A stretch of 64,000 bases of DNA from Streptomyces bicolor (GCF_000719285.1 NZ_JOFS01000002.1:321161-385160); one strand, 5' to 3'; positions 54,245 through 62,645 are shown, counted from the first letter of the stretch. A program made the numbers and translations. The notes: generated from the sequence alone by a model not told the origin.

Positions 54245-54843
54245 CCCCCGCCCCGGCCGCCCGCCGGACCACGGGTGGCGGCCGTGCGTTCGCCCTGCTG
54301 CTGGTGGTCACCGGGGCTGCCGGACTGCTGGCCTCCTGGGTCATCACCCTCGACAAGTTCAAGCTGCTGGAGGACCCGGACTTCACGCCGGGCTGCAGCC
54401 TGAACCCGGTGCTGTCCTGCGGCAGCGTGATGGAGAGCGAGCAGGCCGAGGCCTTCGGGTTCCCCAACCCGATGCTGGGCCTGGTGACCTACGCCGTCGT
54501 GATCGGCGTCGGGGTGAGCCTGCTGGCCGGGGCAGCCTACCCGCGCTGGTACTGGCTGACCTTCGAGGCCGGATGCGTCTTCGGGATCGGGTTCGTCTCC
54601 TGGCTGCAGTATGAGTCGCTGTACGAGATCAACGCCCTGTGCCTGTGGTGCTGCCTGGCCTGGCTCGCGACGATCGTGCTGTTCTGGTACCTGACGTCCT
54701 TCCTCGTGCGCGGCGGCCTCCTGCCCGCGCCGGGCCCGGTGCGGACCCTCTTCGCCGAGTTCACCTGGGTGCTCGTGCTGCTGCACATCGGGGTCGTCGG
54801 GATGCTGATCCTGACCCGCTGGTGGGACTTCTGGACGGGCTGA
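54241..54843 (+). CDS. Vitamin K epoxide reductase (VKOR) family protein
   Basis: This 200-residue protein has four or five helices and the VKOR cysteine pattern: an early pair in FTPGCSLNPVLSCGSVM and the active-site CLWC in YEINALCLWCCLAWLAT. VKOR enzymes reoxidise DsbA-like partners using quinone, allowing disulfide formation outside the membrane. The GTG at 54241 overlaps the stop of the GH16-like gene, so the two are translationally coupled. No DsbA-like gene is nearby. The two small Cys-containing secreted proteins in this region could be substrates of such a system, by inference only. Confidence 0.88.
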   Translation: MTPAPAARRTTGGGRAFALLLVVTGAAGLLASWVITLDKFKLLEDPDFTPGCSLNPVLSCGSVMESEQAEAFGFPNPMLGLVTYAVVIGVGVSLLAGAAYPRWYWLTFEAGCVFGIGFVSWLQYESLYEINALCLWCCLAWLATIVLFWYLTSFLVRGGLLPAPGPVRTLFAEFTWVLVLLHIGVVGMLILTRWWDFWTG

Positions 54844-54933
54844 CCACTGCACCGTATGGGCGCCTCGGTGGTGACCGTGGGGCGTCCCGGACGGTTACCC
54901 GTCCGAACACCCGAACCGTGCGAGGAGTGAGCG

Positions 54934-55431
54934 ATGGCCGTCAGTGCAGACGGGGTGTCCGTGGGTGCGGTGCAGGGAGCGGGCACCCAGGTGGACAGCG
55001 AGCCGAGGAAGCGGACACGGCGGGAGGTGGCGCGGCTGCTGTTCGGCTCCGGCGCGGTGGCACTCACCCCGGTGCTCGCCGGCTCCCGGCCCTCGCAGTC
55101 CGCGAACCGGCAGCGGCACACCGACATCCCCTTCGACGAGACCTACCGGGGCCGCCACATCCAGGGCGCACCGCTTCCCCTCCACGGGCTCAGCGCCCTC
55201 GGCGCCGACTGGCGCGTCACCGTGGACGGCCACCCGCTGCATCTGATGCGCCGGGCCGACGGCACCTGGCTGAGCATGCTCGACCACTACAGCTGGTACG
55301 GCACCCCACTGGAGGCGACCCGCGCGGCCGTCGACGAACTCGGACCCGGCCGACGGCTGCGCTACATGGCCCCCGGTCCGCTCGGCGGCGGGCACCCGCA
55401 TGGGGAGGCCGAGCATGGTGTACGTGCGTAA
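54934..55431 (+). CDS. melC1: Tyrosinase cofactor (copper chaperone) MelC1
   Basis: The 165-residue protein is a MelC1-type caddie protein. It has a twin-arginine-type signal (KRTRREVARLLFGSGAVA), then a short mature domain with the family's terminal strands (FDETYRGRHIQGAPLPLHGL, DGTWLSMLDHYSWYGTPLEATRAAVDEL). It binds apo-tyrosinase, inserts copper and is exported with it by the Tat pathway. The ATG at 54934 has GAGGAG upstream. It overlaps the melC2 start by 17 bp, so the pair is coupled. The first 30 residues before the arginine motif are longer than in many MelC1 proteins. Confidence 0.9.
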   Translation: MAVSADGVSVGAVQGAGTQVDSEPRKRTRREVARLLFGSGAVALTPVLAGSRPSQSANRQRHTDIPFDETYRGRHIQGAPLPLHGLSALGADWRVTVDGHPLHLMRRADGTWLSMLDHYSWYGTPLEATRAAVDELGPGRRLRYMAPGPLGGGHPHGEAEHGVRA

Positions 55432-56275
55432 GAACGTGAACAAGCTGACGGCCACCGAGAAGCGGCGGTTCGTCGAGGCGCTGCTCGAGGTCAAACGCCG
55501 TGGTGAGTACGACGAGTTCGTACGGCTGCACATCAGGCACTTCCGCGGCGACGGTGAGCGGGGGCTGCGTGCCGCCCATATGACACCCTCCTTCCTGCCC
55601 TGGCACCGCATGTTCGTGCTGGAGCTCGAGAACGCCCTGATCCGCGTCGACGACTCGGTGACGGTGCCGTACTGGGACTGGACCAGGGACCGTTCGGCCA
55701 CCTCGGTGCCGTGGACCAACGACCTGCTCGGCGGGAACGGGCGACGCGGGGACCGGCAGGTGATGACCGGGCCGTTCGCCTACCGGAACGGCCGGTGGAC
55801 CATCAGGGCGGGCGTCACCGACGACCGGTTCCTCACCCGGGACCTGGGCCGCTCACGCAATCCGATCAACCTGCCCACCAAGGCCGATCTGGACCGGGCG
55901 CTGAAGGACCCCGTCTATGACGTCGCCCCGTGGGACTCGACGGTCACCAAGGGCTTCCGCAACAAGATGGAGGGGTGGGGCCCCGACAGCAACCCGTGGC
56001 TCAACCACAACCGGGTGCACCGCTGGGTCGGGGGTGCCATGCTCGGCGGCGGGTCCGTCAACGATCCCGTCTTCTGGCTGGTCCACGCCTTCGTCGACAT
56101 GCAGTGGCAGCGCTGGCAGCGGCGCCACCGCAACCACCGCTACCTGCCGGCGCGGCCGCCCGGCCGGGGCAGAGGCCAGGACGGCCGGATCGTCGCCCGG
56201 CACGAGAGGCTGCCGCCGTGGGACGTGACTCCGGACGAGTTGGAGGACGTGTCTAGCATCTATCAGTACGCCTAG
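55415..56275 (+). CDS. melC2: Tyrosinase MelC2 with a substituted copper-site neighbour
   Basis: The 286-residue type-3 copper enzyme oxidises phenols to quinones (melanin). MVYVRKN at the start is typical. CuA ligands His39 (RLHIRHF), His55 (AAHMTP) and His64 (LPWHRMF) are present. CuB has His198 and His202 (NHNRVHRWVGG) and His224 (FWLVHAF). Position 223 is Val where Streptomyces tyrosinases have His. Asn199 after His198 and Glu186, residues linked to monophenolase activity in the family, are kept. It has no signal and depends on MelC1. The ATG at 55415 has GGGGAGG upstream. Confidence 0.9.
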   Translation: MVYVRKNVNKLTATEKRRFVEALLEVKRRGEYDEFVRLHIRHFRGDGERGLRAAHMTPSFLPWHRMFVLELENALIRVDDSVTVPYWDWTRDRSATSVPWTNDLLGGNGRRGDRQVMTGPFAYRNGRWTIRAGVTDDRFLTRDLGRSRNPINLPTKADLDRALKDPVYDVAPWDSTVTKGFRNKMEGWGPDSNPWLNHNRVHRWVGGAMLGGGSVNDPVFWLVHAFVDMQWQRWQRRHRNHRYLPARPPGRGRGQDGRIVARHERLPPWDVTPDELEDVSSIYQYA

Positions 56276-56347
56276 CGGGGGCCTGTCGGTACGCCTGGCG
56301 CGGAAAATCGCTCAGCCCCGCAGCGGCACGTCCATTAGCCTCCGGGC

Positions 56348-56941
56348 ATGGCAACCGATCCGACGGAACAACTGGTCCGGCTGTTCGCCGAGGAGAGCCG
56401 GGTGCGGGCCTTCGCCGCCGTGGCGCTGGGCGCGGGGAGCACCGAGGAGGTCGCCCGGGCGGCGGAGCTGTCCCCGAAGGAGACGGCCGTGGCGCTGCGG
56501 CGGCTGCGGGAGCAAGGCGTGGTGACGGCCGGGGACGGCGGGCAACTGGGCGTCGCGTACGGGCTGTTCAAGGAGTACGCGCGGGAGGCCGCGCGGCGGG
56601 AGAGCCAATCCGGCGGCGCCGGTGGTCCTGACTCCGGGGACGAGCGGACCGACGTGATCCTGCGGACCTTCGTCCGGGACGGGCGGCGGCTGGTCCGGCT
56701 GCCCGCGCAGTGGACCCGCAAGAAGCTGGTGCTCCGGTACATCGCCGAGCAGAGCTTCGAGCCGGGCGTGGAGTACCCGGAGCGGACCGTCGACGCCAAG
56801 CTGCGCGCCTGGTGCGAGGACAGCGACGACATCGACCATGTGACGCTCCGGCGCTATCTGGTGGACCTGCACCATCTGCGCCGGAGCGAGGGGATTTACC
56901 GGCGGCCGGCTGCGGGCACCGAGATCGCCGACAGCGCCTGA
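56348..56941 (+). CDS. DUF2087 protein with a helix-turn-helix N-terminus
   Basis: This 197-residue protein has an ArsR-like or PaaX-like N-terminal part (LFAEESRVRAFAAVALGAGS, TEEVARAAELSPKETAVALR) and a DUF2087 domain toward the end (TDVILRTFVRDGRRLVRLPA, KKLVLRYIAEQSFEPGVEYPE, RRYLVDLHHLRRSEGIYRRP). The arrangement is typical of proteins thought to be transcriptional regulators; targets are unknown. The ATG at 56348 follows a short leader. It converges with the hydroxyacid dehydrogenase gene with 83 bp between. The tyrosinase pair is just upstream on the same strand but has its own end, so no functional link is shown. Confidence 0.85.
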   Translation: MATDPTEQLVRLFAEESRVRAFAAVALGAGSTEEVARAAELSPKETAVALRRLREQGVVTAGDGGQLGVAYGLFKEYAREAARRESQSGGAGGPDSGDERTDVILRTFVRDGRRLVRLPAQWTRKKLVLRYIAEQSFEPGVEYPERTVDAKLRAWCEDSDDIDHVTLRRYLVDLHHLRRSEGIYRRPAAGTEIADSA

Positions 56942-57024
56942 CCGAGGCTGGGCGAGACCGAAGCTCCCCAGTGCCCGACCGCAGCCGTGCTTGCCGCAGG
57001 GCTCCGTCGGCGCCGTGCGGTTCC

Positions 57025-57984
57025 TCAGGGCAGCCGTCGTACCGGTGACCCCGCCAGGTACGCCCGGATGTCCTCGACCGCCTGGCCGTAGTACGTCGCG
57101 TAGTTGGCCCGCGAGACATAGCCCAGGTGGGGCGTGGCGAGGAGGCGGGGCGCCGTGCGCATCGGGTGGTCGGCGGGGAGGGGCTCGATGTCGAAGACGT
57201 CCACGCCGGCGCCGGCGATACGGCCCTCGTGCAGGGCGGTGAGCAGGGCGTCCTGGTCGACGATCGCCGCGCGGGAGGTGTTGATCAGGTAGGCGGTCGG
57301 CTTGAGCAGGGCGAGTTCGGGCGCGCCGAGCAGGCCCCGGGTGCGGTCGCTCAGGGCGAGATGGACGGAGACGAAGTCGCTCTCGGCGAGCAACTCCTCC
57401 TTGGAGGCGGCCAGATGGACGCCCACCTCGTCGGCGTACTTCTTGGTGAGGTTCTGGCTCCAGGCCGTGACGTGCATGCCGAAGGCGATGCCGACCCGGG
57501 CCACCCGGCTGCCGATCTTGCCGAGGCCCAGCAGCCCGAGGCGGCGGCCGTGCAGGTCGGCGCCGACCGTGCTCTGCCAGGGGCCACCGGAGCGCAGGGC
57601 GTTGCTCTCAGGCACGAGACCGCGGGCGAGGCCGAGCAGCAGAGTCCAGGTGAGCTCGACGGGCGGGGTCGAGGAGCTGGCCGTGCCGCAGACGGTGACG
57701 CCGTGTGCCTCGGCGGCGGCGTAGTCGATGACCGAGTTGCGCATGCCGGAGGCGATCAGCAGCCTCAGCCGGGGGAGACGGGCGAACAGGGAGCCGGGGA
57801 AGGGGACGCGTTCCCGGAGGGTGACGACGATGTCGAAGTCGGCGAGGGCCGCGGCGAGGGCGTCCTCGTCGGGGAAGTGGGCGGTGAAGGGGACGACCTC
57901 CACGTCGTCCGCGAGCGGCGACCAGTCGGCGGCCTCGGTCGCCACGTTCTGGAAGTCGTCGAGCACAGCACAGCGCAGCCGCAC
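57025..57984 (-). CDS. D-2-hydroxyacid dehydrogenase family protein
   Basis: The 319-residue NAD-dependent enzyme has a Rossmann core GLLGLGKIGSRVARVG and the family's catalytic residues: Arg in INTSRAAIVDQ, Glu in VDVFDIEPLPADHP and His in LATPHLGYVSRANY. It reduces 2-keto acids or oxidises hydroxy acids; the substrate is not evident. Length matches the family. The GTG at 57984 has AAAGGA upstream. The palindrome AACCGA-CCGA-TCGGTT lies about 80 bp upstream, between it and the ArpA-like gene, and may be a TetR operator. Transcription could be separate from the GBL genes. Confidence 0.88.
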   Translation of the reverse strand: MRLRCAVLDDFQNVATEAADWSPLADDVEVVPFTAHFPDEDALAAALADFDIVVTLRERVPFPGSLFARLPRLRLLIASGMRNSVIDYAAAEAHGVTVCGTASSSTPPVELTWTLLLGLARGLVPESNALRSGGPWQSTVGADLHGRRLGLLGLGKIGSRVARVGIAFGMHVTAWSQNLTKKYADEVGVHLAASKEELLAESDFVSVHLALSDRTRGLLGAPELALLKPTAYLINTSRAAIVDQDALLTALHEGRIAGAGVDVFDIEPLPADHPMRTAPRLLATPHLGYVSRANYATYYGQAVEDIRAYLAGSPVRRLP

Positions 57985-58064
57985 GGTGGGTCCTTTCCAT
58001 GGCTGGATGAAACCGACTGTACGGAACCGGGGCGGTGAGGAGGCCCCGGTATGAACCCGAGATT

Positions 58065-58080
58065 AACCGACCGATCGGTT
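58065..58080. promoter_or_regulatory. TetR-type palindrome upstream of the dehydrogenase
   Basis: AACCGA (58065-58070) and TCGGTT (58075-58080) are perfect inverted arms 4 bp apart. The pattern ACCGACCGATCGGT is typical of TetR-family operators. It lies between the dehydrogenase start and the end of the ArpA-like gene, so either the ArpA-like protein or another TetR could bind it. Confidence 0.55.
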
Positions 58081-58099
58081 TTGTTACGGCCAAGTAACA

Positions 58100-58771
58100 C
58101 TAACTCCGTGCCACCGAGGAGGCGGTCTCGGGGGCATGGCCCTGGTACTCGAGGAAGACGCGCCTGCCGCGCTCCGGGGAGAAGTCGAGGGCGGCCAGCA
58201 TCGCGGGCGTGGAGATACCGGGCAGGACGTGGCGGAGCATGACGGAGACGCGATGGTCGAGGTCGTCGCGGTTGCAGTGGGCCTGTGACATCGCCTGGAC
58301 GCCGGCGAAGGCGCCGGTGAGGAACTCCGCGGTGTCGGTCACGTCGATGTGCGGCAGGAGTTCGCCCTGGCCGCGCGCCTCGGTCAGGATCTGCTCCAAC
58401 TGATCGGTCCAGGCGCGGAACGCCGCGCTGCGGTCCAGTTCGGCCGCGCCCTGGTCGAGGGCGAGGGAGACGCCGGCCTGCACCAGCGGATCGTGCTGCA
58501 GCCGGTAGGCCATGACCATGCCGTGGTCGACGAGTTTCTGCAGCTTGCTGGATTGCTCCGGGAACCGGTCGATGGGCATCTGGGCTTCCAGGACGCCGAG
58601 GGCGACCTCTTCCTTGGAGGAGAAGTGGAAGTACAGGGCACCCCTGGTGACCCCGGCGCGGCCGAGGATCTCCTCGATGGTGGCCGAGGCGTAACCACGC
58701 TCGCCGAAGACCTTCGCGGCCGCCTCGAGGATCGACCTGCGCGTTCTGATCGCGCGGTCCTGCTGGGCCAT
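58100..58771 (-). CDS. ArpA/ScbR-like gamma-butyrolactone receptor
   Basis: This 223-residue TetR-family protein is of the GBL receptor type. Its DNA-binding domain is AIRTRRSILEAAAKVFGERG with YASATIEEILGRAGVTRGAL and YFHFSSKEEVALGV, closely following the ArpA/ScbR signature. The C-terminal ligand pocket region has PLVQAGVSLALDQ. When GBL binds, it would release promoters such as its own and the AfsA-like gene. I chose the ATG at 58771 with GGAGGG upstream; an earlier in-frame ATG would add 11 residues. An ARE-like site lies in the divergent gap. It is the jadR3-like position in a jad-type arrangement. Confidence 0.9.
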   Translation of the reverse strand: MAQQDRAIRTRRSILEAAAKVFGERGYASATIEEILGRAGVTRGALYFHFSSKEEVALGVLEAQMPIDRFPEQSSKLQKLVDHGMVMAYRLQHDPLVQAGVSLALDQGAAELDRSAAFRAWTDQLEQILTEARGQGELLPHIDVTDTAEFLTGAFAGVQAMSQAHCNRDDLDHRVSVMLRHVLPGISTPAMLAALDFSPERGRRVFLEYQGHAPETASSVARS

Positions 58772-58814
58772 GGGTCCCTCCACCGTATGCACGCGCAACA
58801 TCACGACGCGTATT

Positions 58815-58845
58815 GAAAAGAAAACCGGATCACACGTATCTTATG
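58815..58845. promoter_or_regulatory. ARE-like operator between receptor and synthase genes
   Basis: GAAAAGAAAACCGG is followed after a few bases by CGTATCTTAT, matching the A/T-rich half plus CCG core of autoregulatory elements bound by ScbR-type receptors. It lies between the divergent starts at 58771 and 58892. Binding and control of both genes are inferred. Confidence 0.65.
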
Positions 58846-58891
58846 CGGCGGGTGAGGACGCCTCGCTCTGGTGAGTGACTCGGGGGGAGCC

Positions 58892-59929
58892 ATGGACCGG
58901 ACGCAATACGTCGGCGCGACCGCACGGGACGAGCAAACCACAGGCGCTGTCGCGCCGGTTCCCTCAACCGCCTTATGGCATACGGAGATCAGCGGCGAGC
59001 AGGTGCACCGGCCGGATCCCCGGGACGCCTTTCCCACCGGATGGCGCCGCCTGGACGACTCGCACTTCCAGGTCAGGGCCCGCTGGCCGCTGCGGCACCG
59101 GCTCTTCGCCGAGGCGTCCGGGCGCTTCCAGGACCCGTTGCTGATACCGGAGATACTGCGTCAGAGCACGATGTTGCTGGCCCACGCCGTGTTCGAAGTG
59201 CCCATCGGCGGGCTGTTCGTGATGCAGCGTCTGAGTTACTCGACCTCGCCGGCCGGACTCGCGTTCGACCGCTCCACCGAGGACGTCGTCGCCGACATCA
59301 CCTGCGGCGATGTGCGGCGCCGGGGTCGTCGGCTGGCGGGCATGCGCTGCGACATGGTGCTGCGCCGCGCGGGCCGGGTGATCGCGGTCGCCGGCGGGCG
59401 GGTCGACTGCGTCTCGGAAAGGGCCTACCGCCGGTTGCGCGGTGAGCGGTTGTCGATGACCGGCCGTCCCGTGCCGCTCCTGCCGGGACTGCCGCCCGCG
59501 GCCGTCGGCCGGACCGACGCCGCCGCCGTCGTACTGGCGCCGTCTCCGCGGCCCGGGGCCTGGCAGCTCAGGGTGAACACCGCGCACCCCACGCTGTTCA
59601 GACGGCCGAACGACCATGTGCCGGGCATCGTGCTGCTGGAGGCGGCCCGGCAGGCCGCGACGGCCTTCTCGCTCTTCCCGGGCCTCATGATGGCGACCGG
59701 GATGGACATGGTCTTCTGCCGGTACGCCGAACTGGACCGCCCCTGCTGGATAGAGGCCGACCCCGTACCCAAGGACGACCCCGACCCGGCCACCGTCCGG
59801 GTGCGGGGCCTGCAGGACGACGGTGAGGTCTTCCACTGCACCGTGACGGTCACGGCACCGGGGCCCGCCGTACCCGACCTGGTCCTCGACGGCCCCCGGA
59901 GCGAGTCCGTCACCGACCGCCGGCCATGA
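58892..59929 (+). CDS. AfsA-like gamma-butyrolactone synthase with a TTA codon
   Basis: The 345-residue protein has two hotdog-fold AfsA repeats: FQDPLLIPEILRQSTMLLAH in the first, and RPNDHVPGIVLLEAARQAAT in the second. It condenses a beta-keto acyl chain with dihydroxyacetone phosphate to make GBL or butenolide signals. The ATG at 58892 has GGGGGGAG upstream; a GTG at 58871 is in frame but poorer. Codon 28 is TTA (58973-58975), which in Streptomyces needs the bldA leucyl tRNA. The divergent receptor gene and the ARE-like site sit upstream. Confidence 0.92.
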   Translation: MDRTQYVGATARDEQTTGAVAPVPSTALWHTEISGEQVHRPDPRDAFPTGWRRLDDSHFQVRARWPLRHRLFAEASGRFQDPLLIPEILRQSTMLLAHAVFEVPIGGLFVMQRLSYSTSPAGLAFDRSTEDVVADITCGDVRRRGRRLAGMRCDMVLRRAGRVIAVAGGRVDCVSERAYRRLRGERLSMTGRPVPLLPGLPPAAVGRTDAAAVVLAPSPRPGAWQLRVNTAHPTLFRRPNDHVPGIVLLEAARQAATAFSLFPGLMMATGMDMVFCRYAELDRPCWIEADPVPKDDPDPATVRVRGLQDDGEVFHCTVTVTAPGPAVPDLVLDGPRSESVTDRRP

Positions 59930-59965
59930 CGTGCGAACCGCCGGCCGAGGGGAGAGCAGACCACC

Positions 59966-60907
59966 TTGTCACCACTGATCCTCATCACCGGAGCCAGCGG
60001 CTTCATCGGCGGCCATGTCGTGGCCGCCGTCCGGGAAGCGGGCTCCGTCCCGTCCCCGGTCCGGCTGCTGCTGCGCGACCCCGGGAGCCGGCCGCCGGAG
60101 CCCGTTGCCCTGGCGGCGGACGTCGTGAGGGCGGACCTGGCCGACCCGGCATCCCTGCGCGGGGTCTGCGACGGCGTCGACGTCGTCCTGCACTGTGCTT
60201 CCCACATCGGGGACGACGAACGGCGCGCCGAGGCCGTCAACGACCACGGCACCCGGGCCCTCGTCGAGGAGGCGACACGCGCCGGGGTGGCCCGTGTCGT
60301 CCAGGTGAGTACGGCCGCCGTATACGGTCGGGGGCCCTTCACCGGCGCGCTGCCCGGCGAGCCGCCTCTCGCGCCGGCCTCGCCGACCAGCCGTTCCCGT
60401 GCCGCCGCCGAGCGGCATGTGCTGGACGCGGGCGGCGTCGTACTGCGTCCGCACCTCGTGCTCGGGGTGGGTGACAGATGGGTGGTGCCGGGGCTGGCCG
60501 CCCTGATGCGAGCGCTCTCCGCGCGGCTGAAGGGGTGCGCCTCGCGTCACTCCGTCATCGACGTACGGGCGTTGGGGCGTGCCGTGGTCGCCGCCGGGCT
60601 GTCGGGCCGGGACCTGGCGGGCGTGCATCACGTCAACCACCCCGAGCCGGTGGACGGTTCGGAACTGCTGGACACGGTGGCCGACCGGCTCGGCCTGCGC
60701 CTGCCGGGCCCGCCCCTGGACATCGACGAGGCCCGGACCCGGCTCGCCGGGCAGCCTCGGGCACTGCACCACCTCGGCATGCTCGCCGTGGACCACTGGT
60801 TCGCGGACGGCGGCTTCTGGGCCTGCGCCGGCGCGGATCCCGGACCGGGGTTCGCGCGGAGCCTGGCCGAACACGCGTCGTGGTACCGGGATGCCGTGGG
60901 CCGCTGA
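59966..60907 (+). CDS. NAD(P)-dependent epimerase/dehydratase-like enzyme of the GBL locus
   Basis: The 313-residue extended short-chain dehydrogenase has LILITGASGFIGGHVVAAV at the start and the family's VVQVSTAAVYGRG and later HVLDAGGVVLRPHLVLGVG. The usual YxxxK catalytic pair is not evident after AAVYG, so activity may be altered. In GBL clusters such enzymes (JadW2-like) modify the lactone or its precursor. The start is TTG at 59966, because the N-terminal Rossmann strand begins there and no ATG or GTG in frame is upstream. The ribosome site is weak. It lies 36 bp after the AfsA-like gene. Confidence 0.82.
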   Translation: MSPLILITGASGFIGGHVVAAVREAGSVPSPVRLLLRDPGSRPPEPVALAADVVRADLADPASLRGVCDGVDVVLHCASHIGDDERRAEAVNDHGTRALVEEATRAGVARVVQVSTAAVYGRGPFTGALPGEPPLAPASPTSRSRAAAERHVLDAGGVVLRPHLVLGVGDRWVVPGLAALMRALSARLKGCASRHSVIDVRALGRAVVAAGLSGRDLAGVHHVNHPEPVDGSELLDTVADRLGLRLPGPPLDIDEARTRLAGQPRALHHLGMLAVDHWFADGGFWACAGADPGPGFARSLAEHASWYRDAVGR

Positions 60908-61002
60908 CGGGCGCGTCTCCTTCCCGTACGCCCGGCTTCCTGCTTCCTGCCTTCCGCTTGCTGCCTCCTCCTTCCACCGTTACTTCGATACACAGGGTCT
61001 TC

Positions 61003-61776
61003 GTGGATACCAAGCGCACACTGACAGGCAAGATCGCACTGGTCACCGGGGCCGGCCGAGGCATCGGCAGAGCCATCGCCGGGCGGCTGGCTCAGGACGG
61101 GGCGCTGGTCGGCGTCCACTACGGCCACAGCGAGGCCGCCGCCGCGGAAGTCGTCGCGGAGATACGGAAGAACGGCGGACGGGCCTTCCCGGTCGGGGCG
61201 GAACTCGGGGTGCCCGGTGACGCCGACGCCGTCTTCGAGGCCTTCGACGCGGGGTTGCGCCAGGAGCGGGAGGAGCGTTCGCTCGACATCCTGGTGAACA
61301 ACGCCGGAGTGAGCGGGTCGGGGCCGGTGGGGCAGGCCGTTCCGGAGGTATTCGACCGGATGATCGCCGTGAACGCCAAGGCGCCGTTGTTCCTCGTGCA
61401 GCGGGCGCTGCCGCGGATGCGGGACGGCGGGCGCGTCATCAACATCTCCTCGCTCGCCTCACGGCACGCCTTTCCCGAGTCCGTCGCGTACGCCATGTCC
61501 AAGGGTGCGCTGGACACGATGACCCTGTGTCTGGCGAAGGAGCTCGGCGGTCGCGGCATCACCGTCAACACGGTCGGGCCGGGGTTCGTCGAGACGGACA
61601 TGAACGCCCGGCGCAGGAAGACCCCTGAGGCACGGGCCGCCCTCGCCGCGCGGTCCGTGTTCGACCGAATCGGCAGGCCCGCCGATGTGGCGGACGTGGT
61701 GGCGTTCCTGGCCTCGGACGACTCCCGCTGGATCACCGGGCAGTACCTCGACGTCAGCGGCGGCACCGACCTGTGA
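61003..61776 (+). CDS. Short-chain dehydrogenase/reductase of the GBL locus
   Basis: This 257-residue SDR has the cofactor motif LVTGAGRGIGRAIAGRLAQD, NNAG in ILVNNAGVSGSGP, catalytic Ser in NISSLASRHAFPE and Tyr-Lys in SVAYAMSKGALD, and the C-terminal FVETDMNARRR. It reduces a keto group, probably in the GBL pathway (JadW3-like position) or a related molecule. The GTG at 61003 (VDTKRTLTG) is the best start, though the ribosome site is weak. It is followed by 14 bp and the convergent second TetR gene. Confidence 0.87.
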   Translation: MDTKRTLTGKIALVTGAGRGIGRAIAGRLAQDGALVGVHYGHSEAAAAEVVAEIRKNGGRAFPVGAELGVPGDADAVFEAFDAGLRQEREERSLDILVNNAGVSGSGPVGQAVPEVFDRMIAVNAKAPLFLVQRALPRMRDGGRVINISSLASRHAFPESVAYAMSKGALDTMTLCLAKELGGRGITVNTVGPGFVETDMNARRRKTPEARAALAARSVFDRIGRPADVADVVAFLASDDSRWITGQYLDVSGGTDL

Positions 61777-61790
61777 CGGCGACCCGCGGG

Positions 61791-62477
61791 TCAGGGAGCG
61801 GCCGGGCCGGCCGGAGCCGGAACGAAACCCGTGCGCACGGCCGCGTTCGACGCCTGGTGTGCCGTGTCCGTGCCTGCGGGATCCAGGTGCGTCAGCGTCT
61901 CGGGAGCGGCCAGGTTGGGCAGCAGCACTTCCCAGAAGCCGGTGACGGTGAAGCAGGACAGCCACTCCGGGTTGGAGCGGCTCAGCACCTCGAATCCGAT
62001 GGTCGAGGCCACCAGTACCCCGGTCAGCTGCTGTTGGTGCACGCCCTGGACGAGCAGGTGCTCGTCGGCCGCCTCGGCCAGGAGCTGCTGCACACAGACC
62101 TGCCACTCCTGACGCAGATTCAGGTCCGTGCCGTTCGCGCCCTCGCAGCTGAGCAGGAAGCCGGCGCGTACGACGATGCTCCGCCGGAGCACGTCTGCCA
62201 GGGCGTGCGAGAGGTCGACCAGCGTCTGGAGCGCGCTGGTCCGGCGGCGGTGGGCGAGGCGCGCGGCTCGGCGCAGTGCGTGCGAGGCCTCGGCGCGCAG
62301 GGCCTCGGCCAGGGCCGCCTTGTTCTCGAAGTGGAAGTGCAGCGCGCCCGAACTGACTCCCGCCTCGGAGCTGATGGCGGACAGTTTCGCCCTGTCGTAA
62401 CCGTGCCGCTGGAACTCCTGGGCGGCCGCCAGCAGCAACGCGTCACGGGTGCGGGTGGCCCGTTCCTGCTTGGTCAT
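61791..62477 (-). CDS. Second ArpA-like TetR regulator (pseudo-receptor type)
   Basis: The 228-residue protein has a GBL-receptor-like DNA-binding domain (ATRTRDALLLAAAQEFQRHGY, ISSEAGVSSGALHFHFENKAA) but a more divergent ligand domain (HALADVLRRSIVVRAGFLLS, EWLSCFTVTGFWEVLLP). Such proteins (JadR2 type) often do not bind GBLs and instead respond to the pathway product or antibiotics. The ATG at 62477 is the first start. It is divergent from the response regulator across a 439-bp gap with two palindromic candidate operators. It converges with the SDR gene. Confidence 0.87.
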   Translation of the reverse strand: MTKQERATRTRDALLLAAAQEFQRHGYDRAKLSAISSEAGVSSGALHFHFENKAALAEALRAEASHALRRAARLAHRRRTSALQTLVDLSHALADVLRRSIVVRAGFLLSCEGANGTDLNLRQEWQVCVQQLLAEAADEHLLVQGVHQQQLTGVLVASTIGFEVLSRSNPEWLSCFTVTGFWEVLLPNLAAPETLTHLDPAGTDTAHQASNAAVRTGFVPAPAGPAAP

Positions 62478-62645
62478 CGTCGGCCTCGCGCACGGACCGT
62501 GATTTCCCGTGTGTTCACTTCCAGGCTCCTCTTGTACTCATGGCCAGGTGAGGGAGGGTGCCCCGCGTCCCGTGCGGGAGCCCTCGCGCCAGTAGGAAAC
62601 CGATGCGGCTCGCACCCGGGGCGAGCCCATGTGAGCTGGATCATA

